A stretch of 64,000 nt of DNA from Variovorax sp. (lineage in GTDB: Bacteria > Pseudomonadota > Gammaproteobacteria > Burkholderiales > Burkholderiaceae_C). The position numbers and the translations under genes are program-made. The notes under the pieces are model-generated. The model did not search any database and was not told the origin of the DNA. It was given only the letters and a program-made list of their open reading frames with translations. Each line of letters starts with the position of its first letter. Position 1 is the stretch's first letter. This document shows positions 50,652 through 59,315 of the stretch, in pieces. Location: NCBI GenBank assembly GCA_017744285.1, contig JAGIBP010000007.1, positions 55,264-119,263 of the forward strand, read 5' to 3'.

Positions 50652-51578
50652 ATGTTCGTTGTCTGCGGCGAAGCCCTGATGGATGTCTACATGGGCGCGC
50701 CCACGCCCGCCGGCATGACGCTGGACGCGCGCATCGGCGGCTCCCCGCTGAACGTGGCGCAGGGCCTCGCGCGTCTGGCGCGGCCGGTGGCCTTCCTTGC
50801 GGGCCTCTCGACCGACGCGCTTGGCGAACGGCTTCTGGCGTCGCTGCGCGCCGAAGGCGTCGACACCTCGCTGGTCGTGCGCAGCGACGCGCCGAGCACG
50901 CTGAGCGTGGTGAGCGTCGACGCGAGCGGCGTGCCGCGCTATGCCTTCCACGGCCACGGCGCGGCCGACCGGCAGCTCACGCCGGGCACGCTGCCGCACC
51001 TTCCGGACACGGTGCGCGCGCTGCAGTTCGGCTCGTATGCGCTGGTCGTCGAACCGGTGGGAGCCGCACTGCGCGCACTCGCCGCGCGCGAGCGGGCGCG
51101 GCGCTTCATCTCGTACGACCCCAACGTGCGGCTCAACGTCGAGCCCGATCTCGGCCTCTGGCGGAGCGTGGTCGAGGAGATGGTGTCGATCGCCCACCTC
51201 GTGAAGGTGAGCGACGAGGACCTCGGCCTGCTCTATCCCGGCGAGCCGCCCGCCCAGGTCGCGGCGCGCTGGCTCGCCCAGGGGGCCATGCTGGTCGCCG
51301 TCACGCGCGGCCGCCACGGCGCCAGCGCCTGGACCCGGCATGCGCACGCCGAGGCGCCCACGCCCGCCACGCAGGTGGTCGACACCGTGGGCGCGGGCGA
51401 CACCTTCCAGGCCGCCCTGCTCACCTGGCTGGACGAACAGGGCGCGCTCGCGCCGCAGGCGCTCGCCGCGCTCGATGCGGCCACCCTCGGCGCCCTGCTC
51501 GGCTTCGCGGCACGGGCCGCCGCGATCACCTGCTCGCGCCGGGGCGCCGACATGCCGCGGCGCGCCGAGCTCGATTGA
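50652..51578 (+). CDS. PfkB-family carbohydrate kinase (fructokinase-like)
   Basis: A 308-residue ribokinase-fold kinase. Substrate-side motif: DARIGGSPLNVAQGLARL (about residues 30-47). C-terminal signature: DTVGAGDTFQAALL (about 245-258) with the catalytic Asp of GAGD. The lid and the start FVVCGEALMDVY are typical of fructokinase and related sugar kinases, but the sugar cannot be named. ATG 50652 is preferred to an in-frame TTG at 50643. It is divergent from the MHS transporter across the second IclR operator; whether it takes part in the catabolic regulon is uncertain. Confidence 0.87.
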   Translation: MFVVCGEALMDVYMGAPTPAGMTLDARIGGSPLNVAQGLARLARPVAFLAGLSTDALGERLLASLRAEGVDTSLVVRSDAPSTLSVVSVDASGVPRYAFHGHGAADRQLTPGTLPHLPDTVRALQFGSYALVVEPVGAALRALAARERARRFISYDPNVRLNVEPDLGLWRSVVEEMVSIAHLVKVSDEDLGLLYPGEPPAQVAARWLAQGAMLVAVTRGRHGASAWTRHAHAEAPTPATQVVDTVGAGDTFQAALLTWLDEQGALAPQALAALDAATLGALLGFAARAAAITCSRRGADMPRRAELD

Positions 51579-51581
51579 ACG

Positions 51582-52757
51582 TCAAGCCGGCCCTTCCTGC
51601 TGCTGGGCCCGCCAGGCGCACAGGCTCGCCAGCACCGCCAGCGCCGTCGCCACGCCGAACATGACCACGAAGCCGAAGCGCTGCGCGATCGCGCCCCCGG
51701 CCAGCACCCCGAGCACGCCGCCGAAGCCGTAGCCGATCACGGTGAACAGCGCCTGCCCGCGCCCGCGCAGCCGGCCCGGGAAGTGGCGCGAGACCATCGC
51801 GATGCAGGTGGTGTGATGCGCCGCGAACGAAAGCGCGTGCAGCAACTGCGCGACCACCAGCGCCGCCACCCACTGCCCCAGTCCGGCGGTGATCCCCATG
51901 CGCAGCACCGTCGCGACCCCGCACAACAACAGCCAGCGCGGCATCGGCATCAGGCCCAGCAGCCGGCCCTGCAGGAAGAACCACGCGATCTCCGCCACCA
52001 CCGACAGCGCCCACAGCAGCCCGATCGTGCCCTTGCCGTAGCCCAGCGAATCGAGGTACAGCGACAGGAAGCCGTAGACCGCGAAATGCGACATCACGTG
52101 GAAGAAGAGCGAGACGAAGAACCACCGCACCACCGGCAGGCGCAGCACCGGGCCGACCGGCACCTTCTCGTGCGCGTGGGCAGCGGCGGGCTCGCGCACG
52201 TCCGGCAGGCGCAGCGTGGCGACCAGCACGATCGCGAGCGTGCCGGCCGCCCAGGCCGGGAAGTGGCGCATGCCGAAGCGCTCGAACCATTCGCCGGCAA
52301 AGAACACCGTGACCAGGAAGCCCGCCGAGCCCCACAGGCGGATGCGGCCATAGCGCCCCCAGTCGCCGGCCACCAGGTGGGCCATGGCCGCCTCGGTGAG
52401 CGACATCATCGAGCTGGTGTGCGTGAACATCACCAGCAGCACCAGCGCGAGCCACCACGCGCCGCCGTTCCACCAGAGCCCGAACGAGGACACCAGCGCC
52501 ACCGCCGCGCTGAAGCGCAGCAGCTTCACGCGCTCGCCGGTGTGGTCGCTGAGCGCGCCCCAGGCGTACGGCGCGAAGACGCGCGTGATCGATTGCACCG
52601 ACGCCAGCAGGCTGATGACGAAGATCGGCAGGCCGAGTTCCTTCAGCCAGAGCGGAAGGTAGGGATTGAAGAAGCCGATATGGGCGAAATAGCTCGCCGA
52701 CAGCGAGGCAAAGGCCAGCAGGTGGCCCTTGCCGCCGGCGACGGGCGCCGCCTGCAC
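51582..52757 (-). CDS. MFS transporter (HcaT/LacY-like MFS_1-like)
   Basis: A 391-residue, 12-helix transporter of the MFS_1-like group that includes the 3-phenylpropionate transporter HcaT. The start region LAFASLSASYFAHIGFFNPYLPLWLKELGL is characteristic, as are PYAWGALSDHTGERVKLLRF (loop 2-3) and GRYGRIRLWGSAGFLV. The substrate is unknown. A GTG at 52757 overlaps the aroC TAG stop by one base (TAGTG), the same arrangement as at 1407, so it is translationally coupled to chorismate synthase. Longer readings on this frame run antisense-like through aroC and were discarded. Confidence 0.83.
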   Translation of the reverse strand: MQAAPVAGGKGHLLAFASLSASYFAHIGFFNPYLPLWLKELGLPIFVISLLASVQSITRVFAPYAWGALSDHTGERVKLLRFSAAVALVSSFGLWWNGGAWWLALVLLVMFTHTSSMMSLTEAAMAHLVAGDWGRYGRIRLWGSAGFLVTVFFAGEWFERFGMRHFPAWAAGTLAIVLVATLRLPDVREPAAAHAHEKVPVGPVLRLPVVRWFFVSLFFHVMSHFAVYGFLSLYLDSLGYGKGTIGLLWALSVVAEIAWFFLQGRLLGLMPMPRWLLLCGVATVLRMGITAGLGQWVAALVVAQLLHALSFAAHHTTCIAMVSRHFPGRLRGRGQALFTVIGYGFGGVLGVLAGGAIAQRFGFVVMFGVATALAVLASLCAWRAQQQEGPA

Positions 52758-53854
52758 TACAGGAAAGAGGCCTGGGGCTGCGCCTGCGGGCCGTTCGGCT
52801 CGCCACACTGCGCGCGGTTGCGCAGGGCGTGATCCATCACCACCAGCGCCAGCATCGCCTCGGCGATCGGCGTCGCGCGGATGCCCACGCACGGGTCGTG
52901 GCGCCCCTTGGTGACGACCTCGACCGGCTGGTTGTTCACGTCGACCGACTGACGCGGGCTGATGATCGAGCTGGTCGGCTTGATCGCGATGCCCACTTCG
53001 AGGTCCTGCCCCGTCGTGATGCCGCCGAGCACGCCGCCCGCATTGTTGGTCAGGAAGCCCTCGGGCGTGATCGAGTCGCCATGCACCGTGCCGCGCTGCG
53101 CGACGCTCGCGAAGCCGGCGCCGATCTCGACGCCCTTCACCGCGTTGATGCCCATCATGGCCCAGGCGATGTCGGCGTCCATCTTGTCGAAGAGCGGCTC
53201 GCCGAGGCCGACCGGCACGTTCGAGGCGGTCACGCGGATGCGCGCGCCGCACGAATCGCCGGACTTGCGCAGCGCATCCATGTAGGCCTCCAGACGCGAG
53301 ACGTCGGCGATCGGCGCGAAGAAGGGATTGCCCGGCACGTGCTCCCAGTCCTCGAAGGGGATCTCGATCTCGCCGATCTGCGTCATGCAGCCGCGAAAGA
53401 CGGTGCCGTACTTCTCGAAGAGCCACTTCTTGGCGACCGCGCCGGCCGCGACCATCGGTGCGGTCAGCCGCGCCGACGAGCGCCCGCCGCCGCGCGGATC
53501 GCGGATGCCGTACTTCTTCCAGTAGGTGAAGTCGGCATGGCCGGGGCGGAACTGCTGCGCGATCTGGCCGTAGTCCTTGCTGCGCTGGTCGGTGTTCTGG
53601 ATCAGGAGCGCGATCGGCGTGCCGGTGGTCTTGCCTTCGTAGACGCCGCTCAGGATCTGCACTGCGTCGGGCTCGTTGCGCTGGGTGACGTGGCGGCTGG
53701 TGCCGGGGCGGCGGCGGTCGAGGTCGCCCTGGATGTCGGCCTCGGAGAGCGCCATGCCGGGCGGGCAGCCGTCGATCACGCAGCCGATCGCGGGGCCATG
53801 GGATTCACCGAAGTTGGTGACTGCGAAAAGGGTGCCGAAGGTATTGCCGCTCAT
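52757..53854 (-). CDS. aroC: Chorismate synthase
   Basis: A 365-residue FMN-dependent enzyme that turns 5-enolpyruvylshikimate-3-phosphate into chorismate, the last step of the shikimate pathway. All three family signatures are present: [16 protein letters not shown] (about residues 16-31), [20 protein letters not shown] (about 122-141) and [17 protein letters not shown] (about 321-337). It starts [10 protein letters not shown] at ATG 53854. This is the biosynthetic enzyme, placed 5 kb from the catabolic shikimate genes, and it is followed by a coupled MFS gene. It is divergent from the GbsR regulator. Confidence 0.97.
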   Translation of the reverse strand: MSGNTFGTLFAVTNFGESHGPAIGCVIDGCPPGMALSEADIQGDLDRRRPGTSRHVTQRNEPDAVQILSGVYEGKTTGTPIALLIQNTDQRSKDYGQIAQQFRPGHADFTYWKKYGIRDPRGGGRSSARLTAPMVAAGAVAKKWLFEKYGTVFRGCMTQIGEIEIPFEDWEHVPGNPFFAPIADVSRLEAYMDALRKSGDSCGARIRVTASNVPVGLGEPLFDKMDADIAWAMMGINAVKGVEIGAGFASVAQRGTVHGDSITPEGFLTNNAGGVLGGITTGQDLEVGIAIKPTSSIISPRQSVDVNNQPVEVVTKGRHDPCVGIRATPIAEAMLALVVMDHALRNRAQCGEPNGPQAQPQASFL

Positions 53855-53922
53855 GCGGCGGATTATCCCAGTGTCGACGCGGGCGGCCGGGGCCGGCCCG
53901 CAGCCCGGGCCTTTTGGTTTTC

Positions 53923-53938
53923 AGGTTTTCTTGAACCT
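53923..53938. promoter_or_regulatory. Small inverted repeat upstream of the GbsR-type regulator
   Basis: AGGTT and AACCT, six bases apart, sit in a T-rich stretch 27 bases before the GbsR-type gene and 68 bases before the divergent aroC. It could be an autoregulatory operator. The arms are short, so this is a weak call. Confidence 0.3.
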
Positions 53939-53964
53939 TCAGCATTCGGACCGACAATGACGCG

Positions 53965-54540
53965 ATGCCCGACTCCGCCCTGCCGCCACTCAGCCGCCAG
54001 TTCGTCGCCCACTTCGGGGAGATGGGCAGCAAATGGGGCATCAACCGCACCGTGGGCCAGATCTACGCGCTGATCTTCATCTCGCAGCGCGCGCTCAACG
54101 CCGACGAGATCGCCGAGATGCTGGAGTTCTCGCGCTCGAACGTGAGCATGGGCCTGAAGGAGCTGCAGTCGTGGCGGCTGGTGCGGCTTCGCCATCATCC
54201 GGGCGACCGGCGCGAATACTTCGAGGCGCCGTCGGACGTGTGGGAGATCTTCCGCGTGCTCGCCGAGGAGCGCCGGCGCCGCGAGATCGAGCCGACGCTC
54301 TCGATGCTGCGCAATGCGCTGCTCGAGGAGCCCGCCTCCGACGAGGAGCGCCACGCGCAGCAGCGCATGCGCGAGATGCACGACCTGATCGACCGCCTCA
54401 TGACGTGGTTCGACGACGTGCAGCGCCTCGCGCCCGAAACCGCGATGCAGCTCATGGGCATGGGCGCGACCGTGACCAAGGTGCTCGGGCTCAAGGACCG
54501 ATTGACCGGCGGCGGCAAGGCGGGGAAGGCGCAGAGCTAG
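53965..54540 (+). CDS. GbsR/MarR-type transcriptional regulator
   Basis: A 191-residue regulator of the GbsR branch of MarR-like proteins. A winged helix occupies about residues 25-90, with ALNADEIAEMLEFSRSNVSMGLKELQSWRLV and the wing HHPGDRREYFEA; a helical dimerisation region follows. GbsR proteins usually repress osmoprotectant or small-molecule transport genes. No such target is obvious here; aroC with its coupled transporter is the divergent neighbour. ATG 53965 gives the canonical start. It is followed by the IclR gene after 41 bases on the same strand. Confidence 0.87.
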   Translation: MPDSALPPLSRQFVAHFGEMGSKWGINRTVGQIYALIFISQRALNADEIAEMLEFSRSNVSMGLKELQSWRLVRLRHHPGDRREYFEAPSDVWEIFRVLAEERRRREIEPTLSMLRNALLEEPASDEERHAQQRMREMHDLIDRLMTWFDDVQRLAPETAMQLMGMGATVTKVLGLKDRLTGGGKAGKAQS

Positions 54541-54581
54541 CTAGGATGCCTGCCCTTGTTTGAATTGGAAGGATTGTCTTC

Positions 54582-55406
54582 ATGCCTGTGACAGAAAAGG
54601 CCCCGGAGACCGGCGGCGCCACGGTGCAGGCGGTAGGTGTCGCGTTCTCGGTGTTCGCCGCCCTGGCGGCGAGCGGAGAACCCCTGGGCATCACGGAGCT
54701 CGCACGCCGGCTCGGCGAGACCAAGGCGCGCGTGCATCGCCATCTGCAGACCCTGCGCGAACTCGGCTATGCCGACCAGGACAGCTCCGGCGCCGGTTAT
54801 CGGCTCGGCTGGCGCGCCTGGCGCCTGGCGCAGGAGATCCAGGACAACTTCCAGCTGCGCCGCGTGGCATCGGGCTACCTGCGCGCGCTGCACGAGGAAA
54901 CGCACCACACCGTCGCCTTGGGCGTCATGGCCGGCCCCAGCGTGGCCGTGATCGACGCGATCCAGGCGCCGGGCAGCATCGCGATCACGATCCGGCCGGG
55001 CTCGCTGATCCCCGCCCCCACCTCGGCGATGGGCCGCTCGATGCTCGCCTTCCTGCCCAAGGAGGTGCGCGCCGAAATCCTGGCCCAGCCAAGCTCCGCG
55101 CTGACACCGCAAACCGTGCTGGACACGCGCGCGATCGACGAGCTGCTGGCTCGCATCGAAAGCCGCCGCTATGCCGTGGCCGTCAACGAGCGGCTGCCGG
55201 GCGTTTCCGCGCTGGCGGTGCCGGTATTCGACGACCGCGAGGCGGTGGTCGCCACGCTGGCCGTGATCGCGTCGAGCACGGAACTCACCGATCCTCCACC
55301 GCTCCGCCTGCTGGCGCAGGTGCAGGCGGCGGCCAGCCAGCTGTCGCAGGGACTGGGCAGCAAGGCATGGAGCACGTTCCACGCGGAAGAGCGCGCGCCG
55401 GCCTGA
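54582..55406 (+). CDS. tphR: IclR-family regulator of the terephthalate-type locus
   Basis: A 274-residue IclR regulator: N-terminal winged helix (SGEPLGITELARRLGETKARVHRHLQTL, about residues 31-58) and an effector domain (about 85-260) with HHTVALGVMAGPSVAVIDAI and the end PVFDDREAVVATLAVIA. Position next to tphA1-, tphC- and tphA2A3B-like genes matches TphR of Comamonas tph clusters, which activates them in response to terephthalate. The effector here is inferred. A perfect palindrome at 57547-57562 in the tphC/tphA2 promoter is its likely site. A GGAAGGA sequence precedes ATG 54582. Confidence 0.75.
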   Translation: MPVTEKAPETGGATVQAVGVAFSVFAALAASGEPLGITELARRLGETKARVHRHLQTLRELGYADQDSSGAGYRLGWRAWRLAQEIQDNFQLRRVASGYLRALHEETHHTVALGVMAGPSVAVIDAIQAPGSIAITIRPGSLIPAPTSAMGRSMLAFLPKEVRAEILAQPSSALTPQTVLDTRAIDELLARIESRRYAVAVNERLPGVSALAVPVFDDREAVVATLAVIASSTELTDPPPLRLLAQVQAAASQLSQGLGSKAWSTFHAEERAPA

Positions 55407-55424
55407 TCGAGGCCCGGCCTCGGC

Positions 55425-56438
55425 CTAGGTCGCGGGGCCCGGCACGAAGACATCCGCATGGAAATCCTCGGCCGACGCACCTTGCGCCAGGGCCGCCGCA
55501 CGCACGGCCGCGACCATCGGCGGCGACCCGCAGCAATGGATCACATGGTCGGCCAGCGAATCGAAGGCGGACTGCAGCGCCTGGTCCGCGCGGCCCATGA
55601 ACACGCCCTGGATGTCCTGCGCGCCGTCGCACGCGTCGCTGAGCGCGGGAATGAAGCGCAACTGCGGCCACTGGCGCCGCCAGCGCTCGACCGCCCCTCG
55701 CATGTACAGGCCGCTCGCGTCGCGCACGCCCCACACCAGCGCGATCGGGCGCTGCACGCGCTTGCGCATCATGTCGTCGAGGATCGACTTCACCGGGGCG
55801 AAGCCCGTGCCGCCGGCAACGAACACGATGGGCCGCGTGTCTTCGGGATCGAGCGCCACGTGCCCGAACGGCAGCTCCAACGCCAGGACGGCACCCGGCG
55901 CGATCCGCGCCACGCGGGTGCTGAAGTACCCGCCTGGCACATGACGGATGTGCAGGGTCACGCCGTCACTCTCGTGCGGTGGATTGGCCATCGAGTACGA
56001 GCGGGTGCTGCCGTCGTCCATGCGCATCCGCAGGTACTGCCCGGCCTGGAACTTCGCGCGCTGGCCGGCGGGCAGGCGCAGGCGCAGTACCGAGATGTCC
56101 GGCGCGGCCAGCTCGTTGCTGTAGACCTTGGCCGAGAAGGTCTTGCGGGCAGCCGGATCGAGCTTCTTCCAGGAAAGCGGTGCCAGCACCACATCGGAAG
56201 CGGCTTCGCACAGGCAGTAGAGCACCTGATCCGGCGCGCACACGTCGCTTTGCACGGCCACGCCGCCCACGCCCTGCACCTGCCCCGACACGACACGCCC
56301 CGCGCAGCTGCCGCACACGCCCTTGCGGCATGAGTAAGGCAGCTCCACGCCGGCTTGGAGGGCGGCGTCGAGCACGCTGCGCCCCTCGATGGAATCGAAC
56401 GCGAGCCCCGCGCCCTCGATTTCGATGCGATGGTTCAT
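55425..56438 (-). CDS. tphA1: Terephthalate 1,2-dioxygenase reductase component (TphA1-like)
   Basis: A 337-residue reductase that passes electrons from NADPH to a ring-hydroxylating dioxygenase. An N-terminal [2Fe-2S] domain has ELPYSCRKGVCGSCAG (C-x4-C-x2-C, about residues 37-45) and LYCLCEA; the FAD domain has RSYSMANPPHESDG (about 150); the NAD domain has FVAGGTGFAPVKSIL (about 214) and ends HCCGSP and FHADVF. The whole sequence closely resembles TphA1 of Comamonas as I remember it, for example SCRKG-x-CG-x-CA and KVYSN-x-LAAPD. Here it is on the opposite strand from the oxygenase genes. ATG 56438 follows the domain start. Confidence 0.8.
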   Translation of the reverse strand: MNHRIEIEGAGLAFDSIEGRSVLDAALQAGVELPYSCRKGVCGSCAGRVVSGQVQGVGGVAVQSDVCAPDQVLYCLCEAASDVVLAPLSWKKLDPAARKTFSAKVYSNELAAPDISVLRLRLPAGQRAKFQAGQYLRMRMDDGSTRSYSMANPPHESDGVTLHIRHVPGGYFSTRVARIAPGAVLALELPFGHVALDPEDTRPIVFVAGGTGFAPVKSILDDMMRKRVQRPIALVWGVRDASGLYMRGAVERWRRQWPQLRFIPALSDACDGAQDIQGVFMGRADQALQSAFDSLADHVIHCCGSPPMVAAVRAAALAQGASAEDFHADVFVPGPAT

Positions 56439-56457
56439 CCCGGCCGTGCTCGCTGGT

Positions 56458-57441
56458 TCATTCGAGGCGAATGTTGGCGCTGCGGATGAGCTCCTTCCAA
56501 CGCGCCTGCTCGGTCTGCACCAGCATGCGCAGCTGATCGGGCGTGGAACTCGCCGGGTCCATGCCCAGCGGGGCCAGCTTGTCCTTCGCGTCCTGCGTGG
56601 AGGCCACCTTCGCCAGCTCCGCATTGAGGACGGCGATGATCTCGCGCGGCGTGCCCGTGGGGGCGAAGAAACCGAACCAGCTCGTCACGTCGAAATCCTT
56701 CAGTCCCTGCTCGTCCAGGGTGGGCACGTCCGGCAGATGCCGGCTGCGCTGTAGGCTGGTGACCGCCAGCGCACGCAGGCGGCCGGCGCGCACGAACTCG
56801 ATGGAGCTGCCCAGCACGTCGAACATCACGTCCACGCGTCCGGCCATCAGGTCATTGAGCGCAGGGGCGCTGCCCTTGTAGGGCACATGGAGGGTCTTGA
56901 CGCCCGCGCGGTGCGTGAAGAGCTCACCCGCGAGATGCAACGGCGTCCCGGCGCCCGGCGACGCGTAGGAGATGCCTTCCGGACGGCTTTTGGCGTAGGC
57001 GATCAGTTCCCGCACGTCCTTCACCGGCAGCGAGGGCGGCACGACGACCACGAGCGGCGAGCGCGCCGCGAGGCCGACCGGCTCGAAGTCCTTCTGCGAG
57101 TCGTAGCTCAAGCTGGGGAACAAACCCGGATTGATGGTCATGGTGCCGCCGGCGCCGAGCAGCAGCGTGTAGCCGTCCGGCTCCGACCTGGCCACGCTGG
57201 TCGTGCCCGTGATGCCGCTCGCCCCTGGGCGGTTTTCCACGATGAAGGACTGCTTCAGGCGCTCCGTCAGCAAGTGGCTGTAGATGCGCGCGGTGATGTC
57301 GTTGGCGCCCCCGGGCGTGTAGGTCACCACGACCTTCACGGGCTTGCCGGGATAGCCGCCTTGCGCGAATGCGGGCGTGCGCCATGTGAGCGACGCGAGG
57401 GTGGCCAGGCCGAAGGCGCCGAAAGCGCGTCGGGTGTTCAT
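56458..57441 (-). CDS. tphC: Bug-family tripartite tricarboxylate transporter binding protein (TphC-like)
   Basis: A 327-residue periplasmic solute-binding protein of the Bug/TctC family, with a signal peptide (MNTRRAFGAFGLATLASL, cleavage near AFAQG). Family landmarks are YPGKPVKVVVTYTPGGANDITAR, VENRPGASGITGT, HVPYKGSAPALNDLMAGRVDVMF and VTSLQRSRHLPDVPTLDEQG. In tph loci the TphC protein binds terephthalate and works with chromosomal TctAB membrane proteins, which are not in this window. ATG 57441 is chosen because GGAG lies eight bases before it; ATG 57447 would be too close. It is divergent from the oxygenase genes. Confidence 0.82.
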   Translation of the reverse strand: MNTRRAFGAFGLATLASLTWRTPAFAQGGYPGKPVKVVVTYTPGGANDITARIYSHLLTERLKQSFIVENRPGASGITGTTSVARSEPDGYTLLLGAGGTMTINPGLFPSLSYDSQKDFEPVGLAARSPLVVVVPPSLPVKDVRELIAYAKSRPEGISYASPGAGTPLHLAGELFTHRAGVKTLHVPYKGSAPALNDLMAGRVDVMFDVLGSSIEFVRAGRLRALAVTSLQRSRHLPDVPTLDEQGLKDFDVTSWFGFFAPTGTPREIIAVLNAELAKVASTQDAKDKLAPLGMDPASSTPDQLRMLVQTEQARWKELIRSANIRLE

Positions 57442-57505
57442 CTGCATGTCTCCTTGGTTTGTGAAACGAACCGGCCAGGCCTCGCGTGAACGTGCATCGC
57501 GGTCA

Positions 57506-57535
57506 TTGACAAGCTCGCTCGGCAAATCCTATCAT
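57506..57535 (+). promoter_or_regulatory. Sigma-70-like promoter of tphA2A3B
   Basis: TTGACA at 57506-57511 and TATCAT at 57530-57535 are separated by 18 bases, a near-consensus housekeeping promoter directed rightwards. Transcription would start near 57542, about 40 bases before the tphA2 ATG and directly ahead of the palindrome at 57547. Confidence 0.7.
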
Positions 57536-57546
57536 TTCTCATCTAT

Positions 57547-57562
57547 CAATACCAATGTATTG
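57547..57562. promoter_or_regulatory. Perfect palindrome, candidate TphR operator
   Basis: CAATAC and GTATTG, six-base perfect arms with a four-base CAAT spacer, lie just downstream of the tphA2 -10 element, around +6 to +21, and about 106 bases upstream of the tphC start. A bound IclR protein here would block or adjust oxygenase transcription. The regulator assignment is inferred from position. Confidence 0.55.
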
Positions 57563-57581
57563 TCTAGCGAGACAGCGGACC

Positions 57582-58832
57582 ATGAACATCCAACCGATCC
57601 CCCAGGAAACGCCCGTGCGATGGGCGCCCGATTCCATCAGCCGCGTCCCCTATGCGGTGTTCCAGCGCGAAGACGTGCTCGCGGCGGAGCAGTCGCGCGT
57701 CTTCGAAGGGCCGGTGTGGAACTTCCTGGGGCTCGAGGCCGAAGTGCCCCGGGCAGGCGACTACAAGACCACCTTGCTGGGCCGCATGCCGGTGGTCATG
57801 ACCCGCGACGCGGACGGCGAGATCTATGCCTTCGAGAACCGCTGCGCGCACCGCGGCGCCTTGATCGTGCTCGACGACTTCGGCAATGCGCCCGAGCACA
57901 GCTGCGTCTATCACGCGTGGCGCTACGACCTCAAGGGCAACCTGCAGGGCGTGGCCTTCGAGCAGGGCGTGCAAGGCAAGGGCGGCATGCCCAAGGATTT
58001 CTGCAAGTCCGATCACGGCGCGCGCCCATTGCGCGTGACCACCTTCTGCGGCCTCGTCTTCGCGAGCCTGGACGACGACGTGCCCCCGATCGAGGATTAC
58101 CTGGGCGACGAAGTCTCGGGCCGCCTGGAGCGCGTGCTGGGCCGTCCTGTGGAGGTGATCGGGCGCTTCACGCAAGGGCTGCCGAACAACTGGAAGCTCT
58201 ACGCCGAGAACGTGCGCGACACGTATCACGCGAGCCTGCTGCACACCTTCTTCACCACCTTCGGCATCACCCGCCTCACGCAGGAAGGCGGCGTGTTCAT
58301 CAGCGAAAGCGGCGGCCACCATGCGAGCGCCTCGTACAGCCGCGTGATGGCGGGCGCGGAGAGCGCCTACAGCCAGCAGGCGATCCGCTCCGAGAACGGC
58401 GAACTCCAGATCGGCGACCTCTCGATGCTCAAGAGCACCGACGAGATCGGCGACGGCATCGTGCTGCAGATCCTCTCGGTCTTCCCCGGCTTCGTGCTGC
58501 AGCAGATCCACAACTGCATCGCGGTGCGCCAGATCGTGCCCACCGGCGCCGAGACCACCGATCTGCACTGGATCTACCTCGGCTATGCCGACGATACGGA
58601 AGAGATGCGGCGCATGCGGCTCAAGCAGTCGAACCTTGTCGGGCCCGCCGGGTTCGTGTCGATGGAAGACGGCGCGGTGGGCGGCTTCGTCCAGCGCGGC
58701 ATCGAGGCCGCCGGGCAACTCGATTCGGTGATCGAACTCGGCGGCCATGAGGCGCAGACCCAGGAGTTCCGCGCCACGGAGGCCTCGGTGCGCGGCTTCT
58801 GGAAGGCCTATCGCACGCACATGGACGTCTGA
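57582..58832 (+). CDS. tphA2: Terephthalate 1,2-dioxygenase large subunit (TphA2-like)
   Basis: A 416-residue Rieske non-haem iron oxygenase alpha subunit. The Rieske cluster motif is C-x-H (CAHRGAL, about residue 88) and C-x2-H (CVYHAW, about 107). The mononuclear iron site is [12 protein letters not shown] (His near 213 and 218, about 206-220) with a distal acidic ligand. The sequence resembles Comamonas TphA2 along its length, for example [27 protein letters not shown] and [13 protein letters not shown]. The predicted reaction is cis-dihydroxylation of terephthalate or a closely related benzenecarboxylate. It starts at ATG 57582, with a weak GAGACAG ribosome site. Confidence 0.8.
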   Translation: MNIQPIPQETPVRWAPDSISRVPYAVFQREDVLAAEQSRVFEGPVWNFLGLEAEVPRAGDYKTTLLGRMPVVMTRDADGEIYAFENRCAHRGALIVLDDFGNAPEHSCVYHAWRYDLKGNLQGVAFEQGVQGKGGMPKDFCKSDHGARPLRVTTFCGLVFASLDDDVPPIEDYLGDEVSGRLERVLGRPVEVIGRFTQGLPNNWKLYAENVRDTYHASLLHTFFTTFGITRLTQEGGVFISESGGHHASASYSRVMAGAESAYSQQAIRSENGELQIGDLSMLKSTDEIGDGIVLQILSVFPGFVLQQIHNCIAVRQIVPTGAETTDLHWIYLGYADDTEEMRRMRLKQSNLVGPAGFVSMEDGAVGGFVQRGIEAAGQLDSVIELGGHEAQTQEFRATEASVRGFWKAYRTHMDV

Positions 58833-58853
58833 AGAGCGGAGGAGAGAAGAGCC

Positions 58854-59315
58854 ATGCTGGACCAGCTGATCACCTTCAACGCCGACTACGCCGCCGCCAT
58901 CGACGATGGCCGCCTCGAAGACTGGCCCGCCTACTTCATCGACGACTGCTTCTACCGCATCACCACGGCCGACAACCATGCGCGCGGCTTGCCCGCGGGC
59001 CTGGTCTATGCCGATTCGCGCCAGATGCTGCACGACCGCGTCCTCTCGCTGCGCAAGGCGAACGTGTTCGAGCGCCAACGGTACCGGCACCTGCTGAGCC
59101 TGCCCCGCATCCGCGAGGACGACGGCGAGGTCGCCCGGGTCGAGACCGGCTTCGCCGTGCTGCGCACCGTGCGTGGCGGCCCGACCGAGATCTTCGCGGG
59201 CGGCTGCTACTTCGACGAAGTGGTGCGCGACGGAAAGAGCGGCGTGAAGCTCAGGAAGCGCGACGTGGTCTGCGATTCGCCGCGCATCGACACCCTGCTG
59301 GCAATTCCGTTGTGA
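58854..59315 (+). CDS. tphA3: Terephthalate 1,2-dioxygenase small subunit (TphA3-like)
   Basis: A 153-residue beta subunit of a ring-hydroxylating dioxygenase, structural in the alpha3-beta3 hexamer. It has the SnoaL-like cone fold: ITFNADYAAAIDDGRLEDWPAYFIDDCFYRI, then ERQRYRHLLSLPRI and RDVVCDSPRIDTLLAIPL at the end, all matching TphA3. It lies 21 bases after tphA2, with GGAGGAGAGAAGAG as ribosome site. Its TGA overlaps the GTG of the following dehydrogenase gene (GTGA), so the three genes form one operon. Confidence 0.82.
   Translation: MLDQLITFNADYAAAIDDGRLEDWPAYFIDDCFYRITTADNHARGLPAGLVYADSRQMLHDRVLSLRKANVFERQRYRHLLSLPRIREDDGEVARVETGFAVLRTVRGGPTEIFAGGCYFDEVVRDGKSGVKLRKRDVVCDSPRIDTLLAIPL

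Noticed and set aside
55408..55422. Hairpin CGAGGCC-C-GGCCTCG between the tphR- and tphA1-like genes
   Set aside because: The perfect arms leave only a one-base loop, the real loop must be larger, and no T-run follows on either side; too weak to call a terminator.
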